Positions 32,356-41,110 of a stretch of DNA of 64,000 nt are shown here, one piece after another. The DNA is from Albimonas donghaensis (GTDB lineage Bacteria; Pseudomonadota; Alphaproteobacteria; Rhodobacterales; Rhodobacteraceae), in NCBI RefSeq assembly GCF_900106695.1, contig NZ_FNMZ01000005.1:186001-250000 (forward strand). Direction: 5' to 3'. The first letter of the stretch is position 1. Each line of letters starts with the position of its first letter. The translations under genes were made by a program, and so were the position numbers. The notes under the pieces were generated by a model. That model was given only the letters and a program-made list of their open reading frames with translations, did not search any database and was not told the origin of the DNA.

Positions 32356-33464
32356 GCCTGGCGCCGGCCCCCGATACGCGCCGGGGCTCGCGCCCGGGGC
32401 CCCGCCCGGATGCCCGCGCCCCGGCGCGCGGGGGCCGGCCGTCGCGCGCGGCGCTGGCGCTGCCGGCCCTGGCGGCGGCGGCGGTCGGGCTGGCGCTGGC
32501 GGAACTGGTCTACGGGCCGGTGCATCTTTCGCTCGCCCGGATCTGGGCGGTGGCGCAGGGTCAGGGCGATGCGGCGGCGGAGGCGATCCTGATGCGCATC
32601 CGCCTGCCCCGTCTGGGCCTGGGGATCGCGGCGGGGGCGGCGCTGGCGCTGTCGGGCGCGGCCCTGCAGGGGATCCTGCGCAATCCGCTGGCCGATCCGG
32701 GGCTGATCGGCGTCACCGGCGGCGCCGCGGCCGCGGCGGTGACCATGATCGTGCTGGGCGGCGGCGTGATCGCGGCCCTGCCCGGTTTTCTCGTCCCCTG
32801 GGCCCTGCCGCTCGCGGCCTTCGCCGGCGCCGCGGCCGTCACCGCGTTCGTCTTCGCGGCGGCGCGGCGCGGGGGCGCGACCTCGGTCGCCACGCTGATC
32901 CTCGCGGGCGTCGCGGTGAACGCCATCGCCTTCGCGGTGATCGGCGCGCTGAGCTTCGTGTCCGACGACCAGCAATTGCGCGAACTGACCTTCTGGAATC
33001 TCGGCGGGCTGGGCGGCGCCGCCCCCGGCCCCATCGGCGTGGCGGCCGCGGCCGCCGCCGCCGCCGGCGTGGGGCTGATGCGGCTCGCCCGCGGGCTCGA
33101 CCTGATGCAGCTGGGCGAGCGGGCGGCCTTCCATGCCGGGCTGGACGTGGAGCGCGCCAAATTCGCCGCCGCCGCCTGGTCGGCGCTGGCGGTGGGGGCG
33201 GTGACCGCCGCCGCCGGGCCCATCGGCTTCGTCGGGCTGGTCGGGCCGCATCTGGCGCGCCTGCTGGTCGGCCCCGGCCATGCCCGCCTGCTGCCGGCCT
33301 CCGCGCTCTGCGGCGTGGCGCTGGTGCTGGCCGCGGACCTGGCGGTGCGCACCGCGGTCCCGCCCGCCGAGCCGCCCATCGGCCTCGCCACCAGCCTGAT
33401 CGGCGGGCCGTTCTTCCTGTGGCTGCTGCTGCGCCGCCTGCGGCGCGAGGGGCCCGATGCCTGA
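32352..33464 (+). CDS. hmuU: Heme ABC transporter permease HmuU
   Basis: This FecCD/BtuC-family inner-membrane permease has 370 residues and about ten membrane segments. The family marks are RLPRLGLGIAAGAALALSGAALQGILRNPLADPGLIGVTGGA after the second segment and GPIGFVGLVGPHLARLLVG near the C-terminal third. The first 35 residues are Arg/Pro-rich and cytoplasmic. It overlaps hmuT by four bases and is followed eight bases later by hmuV. In this context its substrate should be heme; sequence alone would also allow a siderophore or cobalamin. Confidence 0.9.
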   Translation: MSLAPAPDTRRGSRPGPRPDARAPARGGRPSRAALALPALAAAAVGLALAELVYGPVHLSLARIWAVAQGQGDAAAEAILMRIRLPRLGLGIAAGAALALSGAALQGILRNPLADPGLIGVTGGAAAAAVTMIVLGGGVIAALPGFLVPWALPLAAFAGAAAVTAFVFAAARRGGATSVATLILAGVAVNAIAFAVIGALSFVSDDQQLRELTFWNLGGLGGAAPGPIGVAAAAAAAAGVGLMRLARGLDLMQLGERAAFHAGLDVERAKFAAAAWSALAVGAVTAAAGPIGFVGLVGPHLARLLVGPGHARLLPASALCGVALVLAADLAVRTAVPPAEPPIGLATSLIGGPFFLWLLLRRLRREGPDA

Positions 33465-33472
33465 GACCCGAC

Positions 33473-34270
33473 ATGCTTGAAGCCCGCGACCTGACGATCC
33501 GCCGCCGCGGGCGCCTCGCGCTCGACGCCGTGACGCTGGCGCTGGCGCCGGGCGAGGTGCTGGCGGTCTGCGGGCCCAACGGCGCCGGCAAGTCGACGCT
33601 GTGGTCGGCGCTGGCCGGAGACCTCGCCCCCGATGCGGGCGCCTGCCTGATCGACGGCGACCCGGTGCGCGCCCTGCCCGCCGCCGAGCTCGCCCGCCGC
33701 CGCGCGGCGCTGGAGCAGGCGCCCTCCCTCTCCTCCGGCTTCACGGCGCGGGAACTGGCGGGGCTGGGCCTGATTTCACGGCGCACGCCCCCCGCCGAGG
33801 CCGCGGCCCGCGTCGCCCGCGCGCTCGCCGCCGCGGGGCTGGCGGGGATGGAGGACCGGCAGGCCTCGGAACTGTCGGGAGGGGAGCGCGCCCGCGCCCA
33901 TTTCGCCCGCGCGCTGGTGCAGGTGGAAAGCGGGCGCGAGGCGCCGGGCGCCGTGCCGGGCGGGCGTTACCTGCTGCTGGACGAGCCGACCGCCGCGCTG
34001 GACCTTGCGCGCCAGGCGCAGGCCATGCGGCTGGCGCGGCGGGCGGCGGCGGAGGGGACGGGGGTGCTGGCGGTGCTGCACGACCTCAACCTGGCCGCGG
34101 CCTTCGCCGACCGCATCGCGCTGCTGGGCGCCGGGCGGCTGGTGATCTGCGCCGCGCCGGAGGCGGCGCTGGAGAGCGCCCGGCTCAGCGCGCTTTACGG
34201 CGCCCCGATCCGGGTGGAGCGCGCGGCCTCGGGCCGGCCGGTGGTCATCCCCGACCTCGCCCGCGCCTGA
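33473..34270 (+). CDS. hmuV: Heme ABC transporter ATPase HmuV
   Basis: HmuV powers heme import through HmuU. The 265-residue ATPase has Walker A CGPNGAGKST (33-42), the signature ELSGGERARAHFARAL, Walker B YLLLDEPTAALD and the switch histidine in AVLHDLN. As in other HmuV proteins there is an insert between signature and Walker B (ESGREAPGAVPGG). The ATG at 33473 follows the hmuU stop by eight bases. It ends the operon, converging on the TonB-dependent receptor; a G/C-rich inverted stretch at about 34270-34308 may terminate both. Confidence 0.92.
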   Translation: MLEARDLTIRRRGRLALDAVTLALAPGEVLAVCGPNGAGKSTLWSALAGDLAPDAGACLIDGDPVRALPAAELARRRAALEQAPSLSSGFTARELAGLGLISRRTPPAEAAARVARALAAAGLAGMEDRQASELSGGERARAHFARALVQVESGREAPGAVPGGRYLLLDEPTAALDLARQAQAMRLARRAAAEGTGVLAVLHDLNLAAAFADRIALLGAGRLVICAAPEAALESARLSALYGAPIRVERAASGRPVVIPDLARA

Positions 34271-34308
34271 GGGCGGAGGGGAGGGGACGAAACCGCCCCC
34301 GCCCTCCC

Positions 34309-36543
34309 TCAGAACGCCATCCGCAGGGACAGAAGGAACGTCCGCCCCGGCGCCGGGTAGGCGGTGGACCCCAGCGGGTCCACATAGGCCTGATCGGTGA
34401 TGTTGGTGACCGAGGCGGTCAACTGCGCCACCTCGTTCAGCCGCACCGAGGCCCAGGCGTCGAAGATGGTGCTCTGCTCGATCTCGTAGCCCGAATAGAT
34501 GTCCGAGGCGCCGCCCGTGTGCAGCACCCGGCCGCCGATGCTGACCCGATCGTCCCAGAACCGCGCCTGGGCGGTGAAGCTGAGCCGCACCGGCGGGGGC
34601 GAGGACAGCGCGGCGTCGCTGTCCCGCCAGTCGGTGGTCGAATCCCATGGCCGCGCGTCGTAGCGCCCGTCGAAATCGGTGTCCGTCACCTCGAGGCTCA
34701 ACCCGAAATCATAACGCCCGAAGCCGTAGGCGCCCGAGACTTCGAGCCCCTGGGTATTGGCCTCGCCGTCCACGTTCACATAGCCGGTGTAGGTTTGCAG
34801 ACCGTTCCCGAAGTCCCCGTAGACGGTTTCGGAGGAGATGTAGTCGCGGACCTCGCGGTGGTAGACCGTGGCCGTGATCCGCCCCCGGTCATCGGCGAAC
34901 AGCAGGCCGTCGCGTTCGGCCGACACGCCGGCCTCGACGGTGCGCGAGCGTTCGGGCTTCAGGTTGGGGTTGGGCGCGAAATACAGCGCGAAGCCGATAT
35001 GGGAGCCGCCGAACACCGCTTCGGGCAGGGTCGCGGGGCGCCAGCCCTCGGAATAGTCGGCGAAAAGCTCGATCCCCGGCGCCGGCAGGAAGGACACCCC
35101 GAAGGACGGCAGGATCGCCGTCCCGTCCTGGTCCACGGGCGCGTCCGCGTAGCCGGTCCCGTCCCAGAGGCTCGCGGTCCCCGACATGGCGTAGCCGTCG
35201 AGCCGGAGCCCCGCGCGCACCCGCATCCAGTCGGTCGGGCTGAGCACGCCGCGGGCGAAGACCCCGCCCACCTGCCGGTCGCCCTCGGGGTTGGAGCCGG
35301 AGAACCAGACCCCGTCGGGATCGTCGGACGCGGTCTCGGCCAGGGCCACGGTGGAGGTGGCGTCGGAAAAGGCCTCGGCCCCGAAGGCGAGGTCGAGCGC
35401 GCCCAGCGGGGTGGCGACCTCCAGCCGCTCGGTGAGCGAGCCGCCGAAAGTGTCCAGCGCGTAGTCCACCGCGAAGCCGTCATAGGAGGTCCGGGCCGGG
35501 CGGATCTGGGCGTTCTCCACCCCGTTCCACCACAGCAGAGCCTCGAATTCATCCGTGCGCCCGGCCGGCGTCCAGTCGAAACGGGCGGTGGCGGTGCGCG
35601 AGGTCGTCTCCTGGCTGTCGACCACCCCGGCGGAGGACGTGTCGAAATCCGCGCTGTAGTCGAGATAGGAGAGCGTCAGTTTCGTGTCCGGAGTGGGGAC
35701 GAAGATCAGCTTGCCCAGCGCCGAGGCGGTGGTGGAGCCGGAGAAGGCCACGCCCTCGTCCGCGTCGTAGACCCGGGTCGGCGACTGGCGCACCACGCCG
35801 GCCTGCCCCACGTCATAGGCGCCCAGCCGGTGGCGGCTGTAGGCGAGCACGCCCGACACGCGGTCCGAGGGGCGGAAGGCCAGCGCGCCCATGCCGTCGA
35901 AATACGCCCCGTTGGTCCCGGTCCCGAGCGCGCCCTCGCCCCCCCATGCGTCGCCGGGGTCGAGCAGGTCGCCCGGCTCCAGCGTGCGGAAATTGACCGA
36001 ACCGGCCAGCGCCCCCGCCCCCCCGACATCGGCGGAGACCGACTTGTCGAGCTCGATGGCGCGCAGGAGGTTGGGGTCCACATAGGCCAGCGCCGAGGAC
36101 CCGTGCCCCGATTGCTGGAAATTCTGGCGGGCGCCGTCGATCATGGTGGTGACGCGGGTGCGGTCCTGCAGGCCGCGGACATTGACGGTGACGCCGGGAT
36201 TGGTGGGGTCCTGGACCACATCGGCGCCGGCGACTTCGTCCAGCAGGCCGGTGGCCCCGCGGGGACCGGCGCGACGGATCCGCTCGGGGCCGATCTCCTC
36301 GGTCGAGACCGGGGCCAGCGGGTCCGCCGCGGCCCCCGCCTCGACCGAAATCGCGTCCAGCTCCAGCGGCGCGGTCCCGGCGGCGAGCCCCGCCATGGGC
36401 GTCGGAGCCTGCGTCATGGGCGCGTCCGCCACGGGCGCGCCCGTCTTGGCCGTGTCCGTGTTGGGCGCGCCCGTCTGCTGGGCCAGCGCGCCGGTCGCGT
36501 GAAGCGCCGCGACAAGCGCCGCGGCCGATCTGTATCGAGCCAT
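34309..36543 (-). CDS. hmuR: TonB-dependent outer-membrane heme receptor
   Basis: This 744-residue protein is a TonB-dependent receptor of the hemoglobin/heme group. It has a signal peptide (AAALVAALHATGALAQ), a TonB-box-like LDAISVEAG, a plug domain (GVTVNVRGLQDRTRVTTMIDGARQ, DVGGAGALAGSVNFRT) and a 22-strand type barrel. The segment ALYFAPNPNLKPERSRTVEAG is the usual receptor motif, and the chain ends in phenylalanine, as outer-membrane barrels do. The ATG at 36543 has GGGGGATGAG upstream. It converges with hmuV and is divergent from the HasA-like gene, so it is a good candidate partner for heme or for that protein. Ligand is inferred from context; the symbol follows HmuR usage. Confidence 0.87.
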   Translation of the reverse strand: MARYRSAAALVAALHATGALAQQTGAPNTDTAKTGAPVADAPMTQAPTPMAGLAAGTAPLELDAISVEAGAAADPLAPVSTEEIGPERIRRAGPRGATGLLDEVAGADVVQDPTNPGVTVNVRGLQDRTRVTTMIDGARQNFQQSGHGSSALAYVDPNLLRAIELDKSVSADVGGAGALAGSVNFRTLEPGDLLDPGDAWGGEGALGTGTNGAYFDGMGALAFRPSDRVSGVLAYSRHRLGAYDVGQAGVVRQSPTRVYDADEGVAFSGSTTASALGKLIFVPTPDTKLTLSYLDYSADFDTSSAGVVDSQETTSRTATARFDWTPAGRTDEFEALLWWNGVENAQIRPARTSYDGFAVDYALDTFGGSLTERLEVATPLGALDLAFGAEAFSDATSTVALAETASDDPDGVWFSGSNPEGDRQVGGVFARGVLSPTDWMRVRAGLRLDGYAMSGTASLWDGTGYADAPVDQDGTAILPSFGVSFLPAPGIELFADYSEGWRPATLPEAVFGGSHIGFALYFAPNPNLKPERSRTVEAGVSAERDGLLFADDRGRITATVYHREVRDYISSETVYGDFGNGLQTYTGYVNVDGEANTQGLEVSGAYGFGRYDFGLSLEVTDTDFDGRYDARPWDSTTDWRDSDAALSSPPPVRLSFTAQARFWDDRVSIGGRVLHTGGASDIYSGYEIEQSTIFDAWASVRLNEVAQLTASVTNITDQAYVDPLGSTAYPAPGRTFLLSLRMAF

Positions 36544-36710
36544 CTCATCCCCCGGGTCGGTTCGTCTGCCTGTCCGGAGACGCCGGCGCGCGATGCGGCG
36601 CGGGGCGCTGGGATGGGTGGATGTTTCGGGCTGAACGCCAGCCCACGGCTCGCTTTTCCCCTGCTTTCCGAAGGCCGTCAACCATGCCGCAAGGTCGGTG
36701 ACGGAAATAG

Positions 36711-36727
36711 TTGACAGAATTGCTTGG
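36711..36727 (+). promoter_or_regulatory. Candidate operator/promoter between receptor and HasA-like genes
   Basis: TTGACAGAATTGCTTGG lies in an unusually AT-rich patch of the 433-base divergent gap. A similar string occurs before exbB (41111). It may be an iron-responsive site or a -35 element. The rest of the gap shows nothing clear. Confidence 0.35.
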
Positions 36728-36976
36728 ATTTCCTTAGGTGCGCTCGCCAGGCGCATCGCTCCGCCGGCCTCCGCCTTCGTTCCGGCCCCGTCGCCTCGCG
36801 CGTCCGGGCCCGGCGGGCGCAGGCCGCGGGGCCGTCGCACGCCCAGCACGCGGACCCTCCGCGCCGGGATCGACGCCCCCGGCCGGCGCCTCTCCGCCTC
36901 CCCTTCCGATCATCCATCCGAGACGCGCATCCGCGCGTCCCCGCCCATGCGCCGGCGCCGCCGGCCGGAGGACCCC

Positions 36977-37894
36977 ATGACCACGCTGATCAAGAGCCAC
37001 ACCGCGACCGCCGCCGATTTCGAGGCCTATCTCGACGCCTTCGACACGGAGTTCACCCTCACCGGCTTCGGCGCCTTCTCCGACGCCGCGACCTTCACCG
37101 GCGACTACATGGGCGGCGCTTCGGGCATCACCGACGTCGCGGTCGAAGGCGAGCAGGCGTTCGCGGTGCGCGGCGCGCTGGAATACGACTTCGCCACCCA
37201 CCGGCTGGGCGGAACCTCCACCGGCGTCGAGTTCGGGACCGGCGGCGCGCAGGACGCCTCCAGCGGCGCCCTGACCTTCTCGGAGCTGGAATTCTCCGTG
37301 ACCTTCGGCGAGGAGATGACCGACGGCGACGCGGTGCGCGAACTGCTGGTCGACCTGATGGGCAACGGCGGCGAGGATGACGGCGCCACCAGCACCCTGC
37401 GCGACATCATCGACGCCGATTCCGTCAAGTTCCGCGGCAATGTCGGCGACGACGTGTTCGTGGCGGGCGCCCAGGCGGACGAGCTGCTGGGCGGGCGCGG
37501 CGACGACCTGCTGCGCGGCGGCGGCGGCGTCGATCTGTTGAAGGGCAATCGCGGGGCCGATGACCTTTACGGCAACGCCAAGGCCGACGTGCTGAACGGC
37601 GGCGGCGGGGCGGACCTGCTGGTCGGCGGGCGCGGCAAGGACGATCTGACCGGCGGCAAGGGCGCGGACACGTTCCTCTTCACCGGCAAGTACGGCCGCG
37701 ACACGGTCGAGGATTTCGGCCGCGGCCGCGACGTGCTGGCCTTCGCCTCCGACGACGTGGCGGATTTCGACGCGGCGATGGGCCTCGCCCGTCAGCGCGG
37801 CGACGACGTGGTGATCGACACCGATGACGGGCTGGTGCGGCTGCTCGACACCGATCTCGACAGCCTCACGGCGAACGATTTCGACTTCGTCTGA
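36977..37894 (+). CDS. HasA-like hemophore domain with C-terminal RTX calcium-binding repeats
   Basis: The first about 155 residues resemble HasA, the secreted heme-binding protein. The match includes FEAYLDAFDTEF, FTGDYMGGASG, AFAVRGALEYDFATHRLGGTS, LTFSELEFSVTFGEE and VRELLVDLMGNG. Tyr70 (LEYDF) and His75 (THRLGG) fit the heme-ligand tyrosine and its partner histidine of Serratia HasA (Tyr75, His83); no counterpart of His32 is seen. Residues about 160-245 are RTX nonapeptides (GGRGDDLL, GGGGADLL, GGKGADTF) that form a calcium beta-roll and usually mark type I secretion. There is no N-terminal signal peptide. The ATG at 36977 has GGAGG upstream. It is flanked by the heme receptor and tonB genes. 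The RTX call is certain; HasA homology is from remembered motifs. No secretion genes are present in the window. Confidence 0.8.
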   Translation: MTTLIKSHTATAADFEAYLDAFDTEFTLTGFGAFSDAATFTGDYMGGASGITDVAVEGEQAFAVRGALEYDFATHRLGGTSTGVEFGTGGAQDASSGALTFSELEFSVTFGEEMTDGDAVRELLVDLMGNGGEDDGATSTLRDIIDADSVKFRGNVGDDVFVAGAQADELLGGRGDDLLRGGGGVDLLKGNRGADDLYGNAKADVLNGGGGADLLVGGRGKDDLTGGKGADTFLFTGKYGRDTVEDFGRGRDVLAFASDDVADFDAAMGLARQRGDDVVIDTDDGLVRLLDTDLDSLTANDFDFV

Positions 37895-37930
37895 ACGCCG
37901 GGTCCGAAGGCCGGGCGATCCGGATGCGAA

Positions 37931-37956
37931 GGGGGCCCTGCGGGGCCCCCTTTTTT
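37931..37956 (+). terminator. Intrinsic terminator of the HasA-like gene
   Basis: GGGGGCCC and GGGCCCCC enclose a 4-base loop and are followed by six T residues, a textbook rho-independent terminator, 36 bases after the stop codon. Confidence 0.95.
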
Positions 37957-37981
37957 CATGCGCGGACGGGTCCGGCGAGGA

Positions 37982-39115
37982 TCAGCGCAGCTGGAACGAC
38001 ACCGGGATGACGAAGGCGAAGCTTTCGCCGGCCAGCGCCTCGGGCGGGGACGGGTAGCGGCCCACGGCGCGCACGGCGGCCAGCGCCGCGTCGTCCAGCG
38101 CCGCGGCGCCCGAGCCGCCCTCGACCCGCGCCGCCACCAGCCGGCCGGAGCGGTCGAGGGTCATCAGCACGCGGGTCACGCCCTGGGTCCCGCGCCGGCG
38201 GGCGGCGCCGGGATAGGTCTTGCGCCGCTCGATCTCGGCGCGGATGCGGGCGCCCCATTGCTGGATGAGCGACCGGCGCAGGCCCGGATCCTGCGCGGTC
38301 CCGCCGCCGGTCCGGGCGGCGCCCGCCTTGCCCTCGCCCGCCGCGGCGTTCGGCGCGCCCGGCGCGCGCCCGTCGCCGCCCCCGCCCGAGGCCGCGCGGG
38401 TCGCGGGGGCGGGATCGGGTTCCGGCTTGGCGGCCGGTTCCGGGGCGGGCTTGGGGGCCGGTTTCGGATCCGGCTTCGGCGCGGCCCTGGAGGGCGGCGG
38501 CGGACGGCGCGCCGGCGCGGCCGCGGCCGCGGGGGCGCTGGCCGTGGCGGTCTCCGGTTCGGGTTCGGGTTGGGGCTCGGGCTGCGCCTCCGGTTCCGGC
38601 TGAGGCTGAGGCTCGGGCTCAGGTTCGGGCGGGGGCGCCGGCGTCGCCATGTCGAAGGAGGGCGCCGGGTTGGAGGTCGGCGCCGGCGGCGGCGTCTCGG
38701 CCCGCGGCGCGGGGGCGACCGGATCGGCGGGCGCCATGTCCTGCGGCACGGACGGCGCGTCGGGGGACGCGTCGGGAGGCGGAGGCGCCGCGTCGGGGCG
38801 CATCATGGCGAGCTCCTGCGGCGTCTCCGGCGTGGCGGGAGAACTCGGCGCGTCCGGGGCCTCGGCCACTTCCGGCGGCGCGTCCCATTGCGCGATCAGC
38901 GCGGCCAGGTCGTCGGTGGGGGCGGTGATCTCCCCCGCCGCGCCCGATCCGCCCTCGCCGCCCCCGGCGGAGCCGCCCCCGCCGCCGCCGCTGCTCGGCC
39001 CCAGCAGCGCCAGCGCCGCGCCCGCGCCATGCAGGCCCAGCGACAGCAGCGCCACGGCCGAGACCTCGACCGCCCGCCGCGCCGCCCATCCTCGCCTGCG
39101 CCGCATCCCGCTCAT
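37982..39115 (-). CDS. tonB: TonB-family energy transducer
   Basis: TonB spans the periplasm and passes proton-motive energy from ExbB/ExbD to outer-membrane receptors. The 377-residue protein has one N-terminal membrane anchor (about 16-38), a long Pro/Glu/Ala-rich spacer with PEPEPQPQPEPEAQ-type repeats, and a C-terminal TonB domain: YPGAARRRGTQGVTRVLMTLDRSGRL and YPSPPEALAGESFAFVIPVSFQLR. The ATG at 39115 overlaps the stop of the upstream exbD by four bases, which rules out the earlier in-frame codons. It ends the exbB-exbD-exbD-tonB operon. Placement beside the heme receptor and HasA-like gene suggests a dedicated rather than general TonB. Confidence 0.88.
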   Translation of the reverse strand: MSGMRRRRGWAARRAVEVSAVALLSLGLHGAGAALALLGPSSGGGGGGSAGGGEGGSGAAGEITAPTDDLAALIAQWDAPPEVAEAPDAPSSPATPETPQELAMMRPDAAPPPPDASPDAPSVPQDMAPADPVAPAPRAETPPPAPTSNPAPSFDMATPAPPPEPEPEPQPQPEPEAQPEPQPEPEPETATASAPAAAAAPARRPPPPSRAAPKPDPKPAPKPAPEPAAKPEPDPAPATRAASGGGGDGRAPGAPNAAAGEGKAGAARTGGGTAQDPGLRRSLIQQWGARIRAEIERRKTYPGAARRRGTQGVTRVLMTLDRSGRLVAARVEGGSGAAALDDAALAAVRAVGRYPSPPEALAGESFAFVIPVSFQLR

Positions 39116-39519
39116 CGCGCCAGCTTCAGCGCCAGCCGCGCGGTATCCACGCCAAGCTCGCGCAGCCGCGCCACCAGGGCGGCCAGCTTCGCGCCTTCGA
39201 GCCCGGCATCGGCCCGGATCTCCAGCGGCTCGGCGCCCGGGCCAGCCCCGGCGCGCGCCTCGGCCAGCGCCGCCAGCGCCGCGTCCCCCTCCAGCCCGTT
39301 CCAGGCGAGGCGACCGTCGGCGGCGACGTTCAGCGGCGCCTCCAGCACCGGGGTTTCGGGGGCCTCGGCGGCGCCGGAGACCGGCGGCGCGACCTCGAAC
39401 GGCGAGGGCCGGACCAGCGTCGCGGTCATCATGAAGAAGCACAGCAGCAGGAACACCACGTTGATCATGGCGACCACGGGCTCTGCGGTGGCGCGGCGGG
39501 GCGGGGGGCCGAGATCCAT
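39112..39519 (-). CDS. exbD: ExbD/TolR family protein, first paralog
   Basis: ExbD is the single-span proton-channel partner of ExbB. This 135-residue copy has one membrane helix (MINVVFLLLCFFMMTATLV, about 18-36). In the usual ExbD helix, I/L-D-V is conserved, the Asp being essential for proton flow; here the aligned residue is Asn (INVVFLLL). The periplasmic part ends with the ExbD/TolR fold. It overlaps tonB by four bases and lies ten bases after the second exbD. The missing Asp suggests that it is not fully equivalent to its neighbour. Confidence 0.85.
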   Translation of the reverse strand: MDLGPPPRRATAEPVVAMINVVFLLLCFFMMTATLVRPSPFEVAPPVSGAAEAPETPVLEAPLNVAADGRLAWNGLEGDAALAALAEARAGAGPGAEPLEIRADAGLEGAKLAALVARLRELGVDTARLALKLAR

Positions 39520-39529
39520 GGAACGGCTC

Positions 39530-39916
39530 CTATTCCGCCAGCGCGATGCGCCGGGCGCCGGCGGCGCGGATCAGGTCCATCGCCTCGGTCAGCCGCTGCA
39601 GGTCGGCGCCGTCGCGGGCGCGCACCACCACCACCGCGTCAGGGCCGGGAAGAAGCGCCGCCAGCCGCTCGGTCAGGGCGGCGGGGTCGAGCGCCACGCC
39701 GTTGAGCCGGAAGCCGTCGGGCCGCGCCTCGACCAGACGGGGCGCGCCCTCGTAGCCGCCCCCGCCGGAACCGGCGGCGGAGATCGGGACCGCGCCCTCG
39801 ACCCCGAAACGGGAGGCGAGCATGAAGAACACCAGCAGCAGGAACACCACGTCGATCATCGGGGTCAGCCCGATGCGGCGGCGTCGCGGCGCCGCGGCGG
39901 TCGCCAGCAGGGCCAT
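39530..39916 (-). CDS. exbD: ExbD/TolR family protein, second paralog
   Basis: This 128-residue ExbD has the standard pattern: Arg-rich cytoplasmic start, PMIDVVFLLLVFFMLAS with the conserved Asp at the start of the membrane helix, and a periplasmic domain ending AMDLIRAAGARRIALAE. It lies three bases after exbB. With the adjacent Asn variant it may form a hetero-ExbD complex on one ExbB ring, as known for some systems with two ExbD-like subunits; this pairing is inferred. Confidence 0.9.
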   Translation of the reverse strand: MALLATAAAPRRRRIGLTPMIDVVFLLLVFFMLASRFGVEGAVPISAAGSGGGGYEGAPRLVEARPDGFRLNGVALDPAALTERLAALLPGPDAVVVVRARDGADLQRLTEAMDLIRAAGARRIALAE

Positions 39917-39919
39917 GGC

Positions 39920-40978
39920 TCAGGCCGCCCGCCAGGCGGCGGCGTCGTCGGCGGCGGCGGGGGCCTCCGGGGGCGCGCCCGGCGCGGAGACCGCGGCCCG
40001 CGCGGCGGGGGCGGAGGGGGGGCGGGCGAAAATGTCGGCGCCCAGCGCTTCGAGGTCATGGCGCAGGCGCTCGGCGGCCGCGTCGAAGCCGCTCAGCGCC
40101 GCGGTCACCGGGATCGCCACGGCCATGCCCAGCGCGGTGGTCAGCAGCGCCTGCCAGATGCCGCCCGCCAGCACCGCGGGATCGGCGCCGCCGCCGGCCT
40201 CCTGCAACTGGCGGAACGCCTCGATCATGCCGAGCACGGTGCCCAGCAGGCCCAGCAGCGGCGCCACGGTGGCGATCAGCTCCAGCGCGCGGGAGCCGGA
40301 CTGGACCGCGTGCAGGGTCTCGCGGCCCTGGCGGGCGGCGGCCTCGCGGGCATGGGGCTCGGACAGGCCGTCGCGGATCTGGGCGCGCAGGGCGGCGGCG
40401 GCGAAGCGGGCGCGGGCGCCGCGTCCGGCCTCGGCGACGGCGAGCGCCTCGTCCGGGCGGCCGGCGTCGAGCAGGTCGACCGCCCGCGCCGCCTGGCCGC
40501 GCGACCAGGCGCCGAGACGCGCCATGCGCCACAGCTTCCACAGGATCACCGCCAGCGCGACGACCGAGAGCCCGGCGATGACCATGCCCGCGGGCCCGCC
40601 CTTGTCGGCGAGATCGGCGAGCAGGGAGGCGGCCTCCTGCGCCTGCGCGGGGGGGAGGACGGCGGACAGCGCCTCGGTCAGTTCCGAGGGCGGAAGGGGC
40701 GTGTCGGCGGCGGGCGCGGTCGGGTCGAGCCCAGGCGCCGAAGTCGCGGCCCCTGCGGGCGCGTCCGCGGGCGCCCCTGCGGTGGCGGACGGGTCCGCGG
40801 CGGGGGCGGCGGCCTGCGGCGCCTCCGCGGGCGCCCCCACCGGCGCCGAGGGCGCGGCGGCTTCGGGCGCGGGGGGCGCGGCGGGAGCCTGGGGCGCGGC
40901 GGGGACGGTCCCGGCGGAAGGATCGGTCGCGGAAGGGGCGACGTCATTCTGGGCGACGGTCACGGCCTGGTCTGTCAT
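39920..40978 (-). CDS. exbB: ExbB/TolQ family proton channel protein with long periplasmic extension
   Basis: ExbB forms the pentameric inner-membrane channel that drives TonB. Three membrane segments are visible at about 131-150, 232-256 and 275-300, with the conserved ATVAPLLGLLGTVLGMIEAF and GIWQALLTTALGMAVAIPV. The first 125 residues are an Ala/Pro-rich extension beginning MTDQAVTVAQ, seen in some proteobacterial ExbB proteins. No convincing cleavable signal is seen in it. The ATG at 40978 is preceded at 10-11 bases by GAAGAGGA; upstream in-frame codons read through low-complexity DNA. It is the first gene of its operon, separated from the efflux operon by a hairpin and an AT-rich putative promoter. 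Confidence 0.88.
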   Translation of the reverse strand: MTDQAVTVAQNDVAPSATDPSAGTVPAAPQAPAAPPAPEAAAPSAPVGAPAEAPQAAAPAADPSATAGAPADAPAGAATSAPGLDPTAPAADTPLPPSELTEALSAVLPPAQAQEAASLLADLADKGGPAGMVIAGLSVVALAVILWKLWRMARLGAWSRGQAARAVDLLDAGRPDEALAVAEAGRGARARFAAAALRAQIRDGLSEPHAREAAARQGRETLHAVQSGSRALELIATVAPLLGLLGTVLGMIEAFRQLQEAGGGADPAVLAGGIWQALLTTALGMAVAIPVTAALSGFDAAAERLRHDLEALGADIFARPPSAPAARAAVSAPGAPPEAPAAADDAAAWRAA

Positions 40979-41110
40979 CGGGTCGGTCCTCTTCGCGGCG
41001 GCCGCATCCGTCCGGCGAGCGACGGAGGGTTGACGGTCAGGCGGCGGCGGTCGGACGCGCCGCCTGGCCTCGACGCCCGGCGCGGCTCCGTTGCTGCGCA
41101 CCTCTATTCC

